Shown one piece after another: positions 53,096 to 62,533 of a stretch of DNA of 64,000 bases. The notes under the pieces were generated by a model, which was not told where the DNA came from, ran no database searches, and worked only from the letters and a program-made list of their open reading frames with translations. The translations under genes and the position numbers were made by a program. Position 1 is the stretch's first letter; each line of letters opens with the position of its first letter. Source of the DNA: GCA-016699445 sp964555055 (GTDB lineage: Bacteria > UBA10199 > JACPAL01 > GCA-016699445); assembly GCA_964555055.1 (NCBI GenBank), contig CAZKQW010000004.1, positions 1-64,000 on the forward strand, read 5' to 3'.

Positions 53096-54385
53096 ATGAA
53101 AGGTTTTTTCCTCAAAAAATGGAAGGAGCAAAGAGGAGTGGCTCTCATGATGGTTTTAAGCTCCATTTTGATCGTGACGACGGTGGCGGTGGAATTCGCC
53201 TTTAACAGTCATGTGAGTTACGAGCTCGCTTCCTCGCAAAGAGATCGCTTAAAAGCTTATTATTTGGCGCGTTCGGCCATCCAGATGGCTAAGTTAGAGA
53301 TAAAGCTGGAGCGGGAGTTAAGGCTTCGATTCGAGCCTTTATTGCAGCAAATTCCAGGAAATAACGTCTCGTCCGAGCCTTTATGCAAGCAGATTCCCCT
53401 TTCGACCGGTATTTTAAAGGGGTTAGCCGCGGGTTCTTTGGGAGATACCGGGAAAGAAGGGGAATCTGAGGATGCGCGGTCCGATAAGCCCACCGAACTT
53501 TCTGATGCCGCTGAGGAATTTTTGAATTTCGACGGCGACTTCGAGGTGGTCTGCGATACGGAAGAACGCAAGATCAATTTAAACGCTTTTCGGGACGATA
53601 TCCGAGCGCCGGGCGCTCCAGGAACTCCAATGGGAGGAAGGCTTCCTTCATCGCCAGGTTCCTTCGGGGATCCCTTGAACCCCTTAGGGTCCGATACTGC
53701 CTTATCGGCTTACGATTCCCAGAAGGAGCTTCTGTTTTCCCTCTTATCAGGTCATGAATTCGAGGATATTTTTAATGGCAAGACCGACGAGATCAAAAAA
53801 GTTGTGGACGCGATCGCTGATTGGGCGGACCGGGACGATCGGATCAACGAAGCCCCCGGAATTTCGGGTGGATCCGAAGAGAGTCTCTACACTTCCTATG
53901 GGTATAAGCCCAAAAATGGAAAATACACGTCTGTCTCGGAGCTTCTTCTCGTGGCGGGAATCGGAGACGATCTCTATAAAAAGTTGGCTCCCTACGTAAC
54001 CGTCTACGGAGATAATAAAGTCAATATCTGCCAGTCATCCGACGAAATGGTGAAGGCTTTTATCAACCGATTCATCCGATTGACGCCGGGAGCCGCTCCG
54101 ATCGCCGAAAAGGACGATGCGAAGTGGGAAGCGGTCCTCAATAGCGTGAGGTTGGTATGCCAGAACCCAAGACCTCAAGCCGCACAAATCGCAAGTGCCA
54201 TAGCCACGAACGTCGGCATCACAGATACGAGGAGCTTAATCAGCCAAATCGGAGTCGTGAACCGCTTTTACCGTCTGGATGCCACAGGCTTAGTGAATGA
54301 GAGCCGCGTCAAGATGAGTCTTGTATTGGATGCGGGAGCTACAGCCCCTAACTTATGGAAAACGCTTTATTTCAGAGCCGAATGA
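53096..54385 (+). CDS. gspK: Minor pseudopilin GspK
   Basis: 429 residues. A basic leader, KKWKEQRG, is cleaved before VALMMVLSSILIV. As expected for GspK the fifth mature residue is not Glu, which lets it cap the filament. The T2SSK domain includes CDTEERKINLNAF and an alpha insertion with VDAIADWADRDDRINEAPG and LLLVAGIGDDLYKKLAPYV (HhH-like). AAAGGA sits about 9 nt before the ATG at 53096; an ATG at 53087 adds three residues. Confidence 0.9.
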   Translation: MKGFFLKKWKEQRGVALMMVLSSILIVTTVAVEFAFNSHVSYELASSQRDRLKAYYLARSAIQMAKLEIKLERELRLRFEPLLQQIPGNNVSSEPLCKQIPLSTGILKGLAAGSLGDTGKEGESEDARSDKPTELSDAAEEFLNFDGDFEVVCDTEERKINLNAFRDDIRAPGAPGTPMGGRLPSSPGSFGDPLNPLGSDTALSAYDSQKELLFSLLSGHEFEDIFNGKTDEIKKVVDAIADWADRDDRINEAPGISGGSEESLYTSYGYKPKNGKYTSVSELLLVAGIGDDLYKKLAPYVTVYGDNKVNICQSSDEMVKAFINRFIRLTPGAAPIAEKDDAKWEAVLNSVRLVCQNPRPQAAQIASAIATNVGITDTRSLISQIGVVNRFYRLDATGLVNESRVKMSLVLDAGATAPNLWKTLYFRAE

Positions 54386-54402
54386 GGCTATAGCTAAAGT
54401 CT

Positions 54403-56022
54403 ATGTCAGAAAAGATATTGGGGATTGATCGGGGCAGTTTCTCGATTAAAGTGGCCGAGATCGAGCGGAACATGGGGAAGTTCCAGCTTGTCGGTTTCTA
54501 TGAGCAACCCGTCGTGTTTTCCGAAGGAGTCAACCGTGAGGCGGCGGAAACCCAAGCCCTTCAAAAGCTTTTCGAAGAATATGACCTAAAACCCGATCAT
54601 ATTTATACGGCGCTTCCCGGACAGATGACGTCCAACCGGGTCATCGACCTACCGTTTTCCGATTTTAAAAAAGTCGATCAAACCATAGAATTCGAGATGG
54701 AAAATTACATCCCACTGACTCTCGAAGAAATGTTGATCGATTACATCATCTTAAATGCGACCAAAGGGGAATCCAGAGTTTTAGTCAGTTATTCGACCAA
54801 GAGCGACTTCGTTCAGTTTTTAAACCTCATGAATGCGGCGAATATCGATCCTCGTTTCGTGGGGAGCGAGACCGTCGAATTGGCGAATATCATGAAGCTT
54901 GGCGTGCTTCAGCCGGAAGGCGCGTACGCCCTCGTGGATATAGGCCATGAAAAGACGAACATCGTAATCTTTATCGGAAACCAGCTCCAATTCTCGAGGA
55001 CGGTGATGTTTGGGGGGCGGGATTTAACGCAGGCGATCGCCGATGCCATGAATGTCCCTTTTGATGAAGCCGAGCGTTTAAAAGTCGAAGTGGGGAATCT
55101 GGGCTCGGAAACAGATACTGCGGATGCGACTACGCGCGCCGTTGCTGAAGCCATGGAAAAGCCGATGGGAGATATATTGCTGAGCTTGAAGCAAACTTTT
55201 CTATCCTTTCAACAAACACGCGGGGAGCTTGTTCAGGCGATCTTGCTCTGCGGTGGCAGTTCCCGCTTGCCGGGTATCGATCAATACATCGAAAAATCCA
55301 TCCATAAAAACGTCAGTTTCTTGGACTGTCTCGATTTCCCCTTTAATCACTTGGCCGATTCCTCGTGGTGTCGTCCTGTGGCGGCGAGCGCTCTTGCGCT
55401 GGCATACCGTGGAATCCTGGGTTCGACGATTCGGGATATCCAATTCCGCCGTGGCGAATTCGCCTTTCAAGGAGAAGTGAAGGATTTGGTGAGTTTGACG
55501 AAGCAGGTTGCCATCATGTTGGGTGTTGTTTTCGCTTTTGCCAGTCTAACTTTTGGCGTGAGTTATTTCAGCCTTAAAGGAAGGTCCAAGGCTCAAATGG
55601 CCAAGATGACAAGCGCGGTGCAGCAGGCATTACCCGATATTCCTAAAAAATCGCTCACAACTCCGAAGAGCATCATTTCAACTTTGAATTCAAAGATTTC
55701 CGAGGCTGAGGATAAGAGGAAGAAGATCCAAGACGAAACGGCTTCTTCCGTGCTGGAAGTGATGAAGGAGTTGTCCCAGAATTTGCCGGCGCGCGACGCT
55801 GTTTCCATAGATATCGACGAGCTGAACATCGCTTCTAAGCGCGTCCGCCTGCAGGGCAGTACGGTTTCCTTCGAATCCTTAGATCAGATCAAAGCCGCCA
55901 TCGCGAAGTCGAAAATGTTCAAGAATGTAGCGACCGAAAACGTCAAAAAAGGCACCAAAGACGAGATCCGTTTCATTTTGTCGATGGAATTAGCCGCGGA
56001 TATTCAGGAAGGAGGGGCTTAA
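54403..56022 (+). CDS. gspL: Type II secretion GspL, PilM-like with intact nucleotide-binding motifs
   Basis: 539 residues. The cytoplasmic part (about 1-355) is a full actin-like PilM domain: ILGIDRGSFSIKVAEIER (phosphate 1), LVDIGHEKTNIVIF (phosphate 2) and LLCGGSSRLPGIDQY (adenosine). A single membrane helix (about 370-390: VAIMLGVVFAFASLTFGVSYF) follows, then a coiled coil and a periplasmic ferredoxin-like domain. Classical GspL has lost parts of the ATP site, so this version resembles a PilM-PilN fusion. It recruits GspE to the platform. Confidence 0.88.
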   Translation: MSEKILGIDRGSFSIKVAEIERNMGKFQLVGFYEQPVVFSEGVNREAAETQALQKLFEEYDLKPDHIYTALPGQMTSNRVIDLPFSDFKKVDQTIEFEMENYIPLTLEEMLIDYIILNATKGESRVLVSYSTKSDFVQFLNLMNAANIDPRFVGSETVELANIMKLGVLQPEGAYALVDIGHEKTNIVIFIGNQLQFSRTVMFGGRDLTQAIADAMNVPFDEAERLKVEVGNLGSETDTADATTRAVAEAMEKPMGDILLSLKQTFLSFQQTRGELVQAILLCGGSSRLPGIDQYIEKSIHKNVSFLDCLDFPFNHLADSSWCRPVAASALALAYRGILGSTIRDIQFRRGEFAFQGEVKDLVSLTKQVAIMLGVVFAFASLTFGVSYFSLKGRSKAQMAKMTSAVQQALPDIPKKSLTTPKSIISTLNSKISEAEDKRKKIQDETASSVLEVMKELSQNLPARDAVSIDIDELNIASKRVRLQGSTVSFESLDQIKAAIAKSKMFKNVATENVKKGTKDEIRFILSMELAADIQEGGA

Positions 56023-56023
56023 A

Positions 56024-56608
56024 ATGGCTCTTAAGACTCGATATTCGCCTCTCCAACAGTTTTCCCTGGTCAATATTTTCAATTCCTATGCGGACCTTTC
56101 GTCCAGGAGCCGAATCGCGGCTTTGGTCGGCATTGGTTTTTTGATTTTACTTCTTATTGGGCTTCCCATTTCACTCGTGACGGGAAAGATCACGGGTTTG
56201 AAAAAAGACATCGCTTCGGCGCAAAAAAGCTTCCTGCAAGTTTCGGAAAAAGTGGAGTCCTATCAAGCGGTGAAAGCGGAAGTCGCCCTGATCGAGGAGA
56301 AATACGGCCGGCCTTTAGGGGGTTCCTTGAGCAGTCGGGTGGAAAATCTCGCTAAAACTGCTGGTTTGAAGGTTGATATTCGCGAAAAGCCTAATCAAGA
56401 GACCGAATTTTTGGAGATCAACTCCGTCGAAGTGCGTTTGAGCCAGGTGCCTTTGAGCGACGTCGTGCAGTTAATCCATGATTTGGAAGCGGACAAGCTA
56501 ACTCCCATGCAAATCCGTCGTTTGCAGATGAAGGTGAAAGGCAACAATCGACAGCAAATGGACGCTTCGTTCGATGTCGCCACCTTCACACTTAAAAAGG
56601 AAGTCTAA
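56024..56608 (+). CDS. gspM: Type II secretion protein GspM
   Basis: 194 residues. A membrane helix at about 28-52 (IAALVGIGFLILLLIGLPISLV), a coiled coil (about 55-90) and a small periplasmic alpha/beta domain (about 95-190) match GspM/PilO. AAGGAGG about 8 nt before the ATG. It dimerises with GspL. 1 nt after the gspL stop. Confidence 0.85.
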   Translation: MALKTRYSPLQQFSLVNIFNSYADLSSRSRIAALVGIGFLILLLIGLPISLVTGKITGLKKDIASAQKSFLQVSEKVESYQAVKAEVALIEEKYGRPLGGSLSSRVENLAKTAGLKVDIREKPNQETEFLEINSVEVRLSQVPLSDVVQLIHDLEADKLTPMQIRRLQMKVKGNNRQQMDASFDVATFTLKKEV

Positions 56609-56609
56609 T

Positions 56610-57530
56610 ATGCCCGTGGCGGTACGCATCCTCGTCTATCCGGCCTTTTTAATCTTTAGTTTTATCCTCTTCCTTTTGGTGCTTTTTCCATTCGATAGTG
56701 TCCGTTTGAGGACGGCATCCGAATTGGAGAAGTCGATGGGAGGGGCTTATGAAATCAAGATTGATTCGATGTCTCCAGCTCCTCTTAGCGGTGTTTGGTT
56801 TAAAGGCGTGAGCATCACTCCACGCAAGGTGGCCGATGCGATCCCTTTTAAGATAAAAAAGGCGAAAGTAAAAATCGCCTTGATCCCTCTTTTATCCGGT
56901 GTTTTAGAGATCGATTTTGATGTCGTGGCGGAGAAGGGGAGCGTAAAAGGAGAGTATGCGTGGCGACGAGGTCCGTATGATATCCAACTCAAGACCGATA
57001 AATTTGACCTGGGTCTGATCTCAGCGTTGACCTCCAAATCAGGAATCAATCTCTCTGGCATCATTAATGGACACTTATCTCTGAGTATCGACCCGGAAGA
57101 TTCGCTAAATAATCATGGAACCATACATCTTCAATTTCCGGAGTTGACTCTGGGAGAAATGACGACATCGGATGGAGCTTTTAAAGTGCCTGTTTTAAAG
57201 TTGGCGAAAATCGATGGGTCTCCTGCGACGTTGGATACCGCGATTGTGAAGGGGAATATAGACCTGACGGGCTTGAAGTTCGCGGGCGGAGATTTGGAGT
57301 TGGGGGTCGACGGAAAAGTCTACGGAGCCAAGAAGTGGGATAACTATCGCTTCAATCTCAAGGGCAACTTCAAGGTGACGCAAGAGGTCTCGGACCAAGT
57401 TCCCATTCTTGCCTTGATCGAAAAACAGAAACAGACGGATGGACAGTTTCCCTTCACTCTCACGGGGCGTGTGACGTGCCCTAATATCCGTATCGGTGAA
57501 TTCAAACTCCCTTTAAATTGTACTCCTTAG
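56610..57530 (+). CDS. gspN: Type II secretion protein GspN
   Basis: 306 residues. One N-terminal membrane helix (about 8-30), then a beta-rich periplasmic domain with repeated strands (GSVKGEYAWRRGPYDIQLK; GIINGHLSLSID; GNIDLTGLKFAGGDLELG), as in GspN/AsmA-like proteins. GspN is absent from many T2SS operons; this variant is common in deltaproteobacterial systems. AAGG 9 nt before the ATG at 56610. Last gene of the operon; a prepilin peptidase GspO is not in the window. Confidence 0.83.
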   Translation: MPVAVRILVYPAFLIFSFILFLLVLFPFDSVRLRTASELEKSMGGAYEIKIDSMSPAPLSGVWFKGVSITPRKVADAIPFKIKKAKVKIALIPLLSGVLEIDFDVVAEKGSVKGEYAWRRGPYDIQLKTDKFDLGLISALTSKSGINLSGIINGHLSLSIDPEDSLNNHGTIHLQFPELTLGEMTTSDGAFKVPVLKLAKIDGSPATLDTAIVKGNIDLTGLKFAGGDLELGVDGKVYGAKKWDNYRFNLKGNFKVTQEVSDQVPILALIEKQKQTDGQFPFTLTGRVTCPNIRIGEFKLPLNCTP

Positions 57531-57658
57531 CTAAAACCCATTTCTCTGGAGAGTTTTTTATCCAATAAATAGCTATTTTGACATTTACGGTTGTAGAAAA
57601 AACGGCATCCCCCAAATATTTATTGATTTTAATCTATAGAAACTCAAAGCCCGAACTT

Positions 57659-58903
57659 ATGCCGGCGTTGATTTTTTATAAAGGAGAACGCTCGCTTCTC
57701 CGATTGCCCCTCTCGAATTCCGACGTAAATGTAGGTCGTCATCCGGACAATGATCTTACGCTTTCAGACGAGGAAATTTCCAGATTCCATTTTGTGCTCC
57801 GTAAAATGGGTGAAGGCTATCAGCTAGTCGATAAGAGCCGTAATGGTACCTTCATCAACGGTGAGCGCGTGACATCCGCCTTCGTGAATCCTCATGATGA
57901 AATTCAAATCGGACCATGGCGCGCGGTGTTCGTGAGTGAGAACGCCTCAGAGAAAGAGACCGTCGTCAAAAAAACGACGATCTCGAAAACATTCGCTGGC
58001 ATGGTGGGTGTTTCCGCCGCTATGCAACGGGTTTTTAAAATGATAGATAAGGCCGCTCCTACCGATGTCACGGTGCTGGTAGTGGGGGAGACGGGTACGG
58101 GTAAAGAGTTGGTCGCGCGTGCCATTCACGATCGCTCTCCACGTGAGCGCCGTCCTTACGTCGCCTTGAATTGCGGTGCTATTTCTCCTCATCTGATCGA
58201 AAGCGAACTCTTCGGCCACGAACGCGGCGCTTTCACGGGAGCGGCTGGCCGCCATCTTGGCGTTTTCGAGCAGGCCCGCGGCGGAACTCTATTTCTTGAC
58301 GAGATCGGGGAGTTGCCTCTGGAGCTACAGCCGAAGCTGTTGCGTGTTCTGGAGGAGCGTAAATTCCGACGGGTAGGTGGCACCGAAGATATCATGGCGG
58401 ACGTGAGGATCGTCGCCGCGACTCACCGTCACTTGGAACAAATGAGCCGGGAAGGAAAATTCCGTGAGGATCTTTATTTTCGTTTGTTCGCCGTCCCTAT
58501 CGATTTGCCACCTCTCCGGGAACGCACGGAGGACATCCCTCATTTGGTGAATTTCTTCCTCGAAACCCTCTCGCAATCCGAAGATCATCGTATGTCGCCG
58601 GAAGCCATGCAAAGGATGGTGCAGTCGCCATGGCGGGGGAATATTCGCGAGCTCAAGAACGTCATGACCCGCACGCTGCTTTTCGCTCCCCGGGAGGAGA
58701 TAGGCCCTCAGGATATTTTATTCCTGTCGGAAGCTCCGGTTAGCGCCAAGTCATCCCTTCAAGATGTGGAGAAGGGGGCGATCTTGAGTGCTTTAAAGGA
58801 AAATAATTGGAATAAAAAAGAGACAGCCGAATGCTTGGGTATTGCCAAGTCGACCCTTTTCCACAAAATCAAAGAGTACGATATTCAAACTCCCGAGAAG
58901 TAA
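57659..58903 (+). CDS. Sigma-54-dependent activator with N-terminal FHA domain
   Basis: 414 residues. FHA domain (about 5-95) with GRHPDNDLTLSDEEISRFHF, whose Arg/Ser/His bind phosphothreonine. The AAA+ domain (about 118-345) has Walker A VGETGTGKELVAR, the sigma-54 contact loop GAFTGA (190-195), Walker B GGTLFLDEIGEL and an Arg finger region. A Fis-type HTH (about 370-414) reads NNWNKKETAECLGIAKSTL. Instead of a receiver domain it senses a phosphothreonine partner, so a Ser/Thr kinase is expected elsewhere. It lies between the gsp operon and comM, before which a sigma-54-like promoter is found. No ribosome-binding site precedes the ATG at 57659. Confidence 0.92.
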   Translation: MPALIFYKGERSLLRLPLSNSDVNVGRHPDNDLTLSDEEISRFHFVLRKMGEGYQLVDKSRNGTFINGERVTSAFVNPHDEIQIGPWRAVFVSENASEKETVVKKTTISKTFAGMVGVSAAMQRVFKMIDKAAPTDVTVLVVGETGTGKELVARAIHDRSPRERRPYVALNCGAISPHLIESELFGHERGAFTGAAGRHLGVFEQARGGTLFLDEIGELPLELQPKLLRVLEERKFRRVGGTEDIMADVRIVAATHRHLEQMSREGKFREDLYFRLFAVPIDLPPLRERTEDIPHLVNFFLETLSQSEDHRMSPEAMQRMVQSPWRGNIRELKNVMTRTLLFAPREEIGPQDILFLSEAPVSAKSSLQDVEKGAILSALKENNWNKKETAECLGIAKSTLFHKIKEYDIQTPEK

Positions 58904-59024
58904 AACAAGACCTCCTGATTTTTCAGCCCTCCTCAGGAGTTTCCTTCCATGCCCTGCAGGACTCCTTCCGCCTGAGGCGGATCAGACAGGTCCTCGGCAT
59001 TCCTGGAAATGCCCTGAGGAGGGC

Positions 59025-59040
59025 TGGCACTGGATTTGCT
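59025..59040 (+). promoter_or_regulatory. Sigma-54-type (-24/-12) promoter before comM
   Basis: TGGCACTGGATTTGCT matches TGGCACR-N4-TTGCW except at the R position, with GG and GC exactly 10 nt apart. Transcription would start about 59051, at or next to the comM ATG at 59052, so the message would be leaderless. The gene directly upstream encodes a sigma-54 activator. CCGCC-TGA-GGCGG (58970-58982) could be an activator site. Confidence 0.5.
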
Positions 59041-59051
59041 CAATAGGCGGC

Positions 59052-60581
59052 ATGATTTCCAAGGTCATGAGTGCGGGTTTGTTTGGTATCGAAGCCTTTC
59101 TCGTCGACGTCGAGGTCGATATCGCCCAGGGTTTAGCCCACTGGACGACCGTGGGTCTCCCCGAGTCGAGCGTGAAGGAGAGCCGGGACCGCATCATCGC
59201 GGCCATCAAGAATTCCGGCTACCAATTCGAACGTAAGCGCATCACCATCAACCTCGCTCCCGCCGACGTCAAAAAAGAAGGCACGGCCTTTGACCTGCCG
59301 ATGGCAATCGGTCTCTTGGCGTCTTCGGATTTGATCAAGAGCGCTTCTTTTTCCGAAGAGCTCGTCGTGGGAGAGCTCTCCCTGAGAGGGGAAGTGAAGC
59401 CGGTCGTCGGGGCCCTGCAGATCGCCCTCCTCGCCCGTGATCGGAAAATCCGGCGCGTGATCCTCCCTTTCGAGAACGTCCCGGAAGCCCTCGTCGTGGA
59501 CCGTCTGGAGATTTACGGGGTGAAGTCCCTGGTCGAGCTCGTCCAACATTACACGGGTGAGAAGCCTTTGGCGCCTTCGGTGAAAACGGAAGGGGAGCCG
59601 AAAGATTCTCCCGCTTTTTCCCTTTTCGATTTTTCCGAGATCAAAGGGCAATCCCAATCCCGCCGGGCCATCGAAGTCGCCGCGGCCGGAAACCACAACC
59701 TCCTCATGATCGGACCGCCAGGCTCCGGAAAAACGATGCTGTCCCAGCGCTTGCCGACGATACTGCCGCCCATGTCCTTCGAGGAATCCCTCGAGACGAC
59801 CCGCATCTACAGCGCCGTGGGACTTTTGAGGAAAGGGACGTCCCTTTTGAAGGAAAGACCGTTTCGGGCGCCTCATCACACGATCTCCAGCGCGGGCTTG
59901 GCGGGAGGCGGCAGCCAGCCGCGGCCGGGAGAGGTGAGTCTTGCCCACAACGGCGTCTTATTCTTGGACGAGTTGCCCGAGTTTCAGAAGAACGTCCTGG
60001 AGATTTTACGCCAACCCCTGGAAGCGGGATCCGTAAGCATTTCCCGGGCGAGCGCCAGCATGACGTTCCCCGCCCGTTTCATGATGGTGGCGTCCATGAA
60101 TCCGTGCCGGTGCGGCCACCGGGGTTCTTTGAAGCAGGAATGCGTTTGCAGCGAAAGCTCGCTCCGGCTTTACCGTCACCGCCTCTCGGGGCCGCTGCTC
60201 GACCGCATCGACATCCAATTGGAAGTCCCGCCGGTGAGTTACGCGGAGCTCTCGGATTTGAAGGACGGAGAATCCTCGGAGACGATGCGGCAAAGGGTGC
60301 TGAGGGTTCGGCAAATCCAGGGAGAGCGGTTCCGAGGAACGCCGATCCGGAATAACTCGCAGATGAACGGGCGCTACTTAAGGCGGTTTTGCCGTTTGGG
60401 GGAGAAGGAAAATCGGATCTTAGAAAAGGCCGTGGAAAAACTCCGGCTTTCGGCCCGCGCGTATGACCGGATCCTGCGCGTCGCGAGGACCATCGCCGAT
60501 ATGGAAGGCGAGGAGCTCATCCGGACTCCGCACCTGAGCGAAGCGATCCATTACCGGAGCTTGGACCGAAGCGTTTTTTGA
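59052..60581 (+). CDS. comM: ComM/YifB-family AAA ATPase (Mg-chelatase-like)
   Basis: 509 residues. An N-terminal ChlI-like domain reads FLVDVEVDIAQGLAHWTTVGL and then ESSVKESRDRIIAAIKNSG. Walker A is GPPGSGKTMLSQ (about 222-233), with Walker B GVLFLDELPEF and the zinc-like MNPCRCGHRG. A C-terminal Mg_chelatase_C domain (about 415-505) ends in LIRTPHLSEAIHYRSLD. ComM is a hexameric helicase that extends branch migration during natural transformation. The start ATG at 59052 gives the canonical N-terminus; longer frames do not fit. Convergent with the next gene with no gap. Confidence 0.95.
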   Translation: MISKVMSAGLFGIEAFLVDVEVDIAQGLAHWTTVGLPESSVKESRDRIIAAIKNSGYQFERKRITINLAPADVKKEGTAFDLPMAIGLLASSDLIKSASFSEELVVGELSLRGEVKPVVGALQIALLARDRKIRRVILPFENVPEALVVDRLEIYGVKSLVELVQHYTGEKPLAPSVKTEGEPKDSPAFSLFDFSEIKGQSQSRRAIEVAAAGNHNLLMIGPPGSGKTMLSQRLPTILPPMSFEESLETTRIYSAVGLLRKGTSLLKERPFRAPHHTISSAGLAGGGSQPRPGEVSLAHNGVLFLDELPEFQKNVLEILRQPLEAGSVSISRASASMTFPARFMMVASMNPCRCGHRGSLKQECVCSESSLRLYRHRLSGPLLDRIDIQLEVPPVSYAELSDLKDGESSETMRQRVLRVRQIQGERFRGTPIRNNSQMNGRYLRRFCRLGEKENRILEKAVEKLRLSARAYDRILRVARTIADMEGEELIRTPHLSEAIHYRSLDRSVF

Positions 60582-60947
60582 TTAGAGTTTTTTGACCAAT
60601 TTCTTGAAGAAAGGGTCTTGATCCGCCACGTCTTCGAGCTTTTCCGTGATTTCGTCGACGATATCCTCGAAATCGTAGGCTTCCGAGAGGTTCTCGCGGA
60701 CGCCTTTTTTGATCTGTCTCCAAGACGGGACTTGAGTGGGCCGGGCGCCTCCGGAACTGCGGAGGCGGTTCATTAAGGCGATGCTTTGCTTCCGCGCTTC
60801 CTCGGCAAAGGACGAAGCCTCGGTCAAATCGATGAGCTCCCGTTTCTTGCTGCGGCGCTCGAAGGTTTGGGCCCCTTGGCGTCCGGCTTCCTGGCTAGTG
60901 ATGGGTGGGAGTGTGCCTGTGATTTTCTTAACCCATGTATTGAACAT
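60582..60947 (-). CDS. Hypothetical protein
   Basis: 121 residues from the ATG at 60947, preceded by GGAG about 10 nt upstream; a longer frame to 61013 has no site. Not recognised. A basic, Ser/Arg-rich N-terminal half is followed by an acidic helical C-terminus (FEDIVDEITEKLEDVADQD) ending in basic FFKKLVKKL. No membrane segment. Its stop abuts the comM stop. Confidence 0.6.
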   Translation of the reverse strand: MFNTWVKKITGTLPPITSQEAGRQGAQTFERRSKKRELIDLTEASSFAEEARKQSIALMNRLRSSGGARPTQVPSWRQIKKGVRENLSEAYDFEDIVDEITEKLEDVADQDPFFKKLVKKL

Positions 60948-61182
60948 AAGTCGTGATCTCCATTTGTGTGTACGTTGACGGGTTACGCGAGCGGTGGAGG
61001 GGACGGGATGCAACGTACAGGAGTCACTTGAGCTTCGATAGACAACTTATCGCATCGTGTCAGAAAAAGTTGCTAGTTTTTTTTACATTTTTTCGCGGAA
61101 CCGAAATTTTTCGTCCGACTTATTACTTGTCAGCTTCATTTTTCCACTGCTAAGGCCACCGCTTCTTAAGGAGACACTTATT

Positions 61183-62499
61183 ATGATCGAAAAAGGGACA
61201 AAAATTCAGCCAGCGGAAGGGAAGCTAGGGATCTTGCTCGTGGGACTCGGGGCTGTGTCGACGACGTTCATCGCCGGTATCGAAGCGGCGAAATTGAAAA
61301 GGGCGAAGTTGATCGGTTCTTTGACCCAAATGGGCCATATCCGCCTGGGAAAAAGAACGGATAAAAAGAACCCCCTCATCCAGGATTTCGTCCCTTTAGC
61401 TAAAGTCGAAGACCTCGTCTTCGGCGCTTGGGATATTTTCCCCGACAACGCCTACGAAGCCGCCGCCAAGGCCCAGGTCTTGAAATACGAGGACTTACAG
61501 GCCCTCAAGCCGGCCTTGGAAAAGATCAAGCCCATGACCGCGGTCTTCGACCAGGCTTACATCAAGAATATTTCGGGTCCCAACGTTAAAAAAGGGAAGA
61601 ATAAGCTGGATTTGGCACAGCAGCTGATCGCCGACATCGAAAATTTCAAGAAGACTACGGGCGTCAACCGCATGGTCATGATTTGGTGCGGTTCGACCGA
61701 AGCGTTCATCCAGAACAGCGAAGTGCATTTGAACCTCGCGGCTTTCGAAAAGGGGTTGGAGGCCAGCGATCCGAAGATCGCGCCCAGTATGATTTACGCC
61801 TATGCCGCGCTGAAGTCGGGCGTGGGTTATTGCAACGGAGCCCCCAACTTGACGGTAGATGTTCCGGCGATCCAACAACTCGCTTTGGAAAAGAGGCTTC
61901 CCATCTCCGGAAAAGATTTCAAGACAGGCCAGACTTTGATGAAGACCGTTTTGGCTCCAGGGCTCAAAGCACGCATGTTGGGTATCGATGGCTGGTTTTC
62001 CGCGAATATTTTGGGCAATCGCGACGGCGAAGTGTTGGACGATCCGGATTCCTTCAAGACCAAAGAAGAGAGCAAACTCTCCGTTCTCGAAACCCTTCTT
62101 CAGCCCGACCAATATCCGGATCTTTACGGAAACCTCTATCATAAAGTCCGGATCCATTATTACCCCCCGCGCGGCGACAACAAAGAAGGCTGGGACAACA
62201 TCGATATCTTCGGCTGGATGGGCTACAAGATGCAGATCAAGCTCGACTTCCTCTGCCGCGATTCGATCTTGGCGGCTCCTTTGGTCCTCGACCTCGTCCT
62301 CTTTACCGACCTCGCCCAACGCGCGGGCATGAAAGGTATCCAGGAATGGCTTTCCTTCTACTATAAGAGTCCGATGGTCGCCGAAGGCCTCTACCCTGAA
62401 CACAATCTCTTCATACAAGAGATGAAGCTTAAGAACACTCTTCGTTACTTAATGGGTGAAGAGCAGATTACCCACCTTGGCTTAGAGTATTATGAATGA
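61183..62499 (+). CDS. ino1: myo-Inositol-1-phosphate synthase
   Basis: 438 residues from the ATG at 61183, with AAGGAGA 8 nt upstream. NAD-binding loop GILLVGLGAVSTTFIAGIEA; CNGAPNLTVDVPAIQ; the KDFKTGQTLMKTVLAPGLK strand with catalytic lysines; and NILGNRDGEVLDDP are all diagnostic of the prokaryotic Ino1 family. It converts glucose-6-phosphate to inositol-1-phosphate, precursor of phosphatidylinositol and inositol glycans. Uncommon in proteobacteria, so an inositol lipid or solute is implied. It is followed 44 bp later by a discoidin-membrane protein gene. Confidence 0.95.
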   Translation: MIEKGTKIQPAEGKLGILLVGLGAVSTTFIAGIEAAKLKRAKLIGSLTQMGHIRLGKRTDKKNPLIQDFVPLAKVEDLVFGAWDIFPDNAYEAAAKAQVLKYEDLQALKPALEKIKPMTAVFDQAYIKNISGPNVKKGKNKLDLAQQLIADIENFKKTTGVNRMVMIWCGSTEAFIQNSEVHLNLAAFEKGLEASDPKIAPSMIYAYAALKSGVGYCNGAPNLTVDVPAIQQLALEKRLPISGKDFKTGQTLMKTVLAPGLKARMLGIDGWFSANILGNRDGEVLDDPDSFKTKEESKLSVLETLLQPDQYPDLYGNLYHKVRIHYYPPRGDNKEGWDNIDIFGWMGYKMQIKLDFLCRDSILAAPLVLDLVLFTDLAQRAGMKGIQEWLSFYYKSPMVAEGLYPEHNLFIQEMKLKNTLRYLMGEEQITHLGLEYYE

Positions 62500-62533
62500 A
62501 TTAGGATGATCGTTTGAAGGTTTTTTGTTAGCT

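Noticed and set aside
61495..62418. 307-codon minus-strand frame
   Set aside because: Antisense to ino1, whose sequence is unambiguous.
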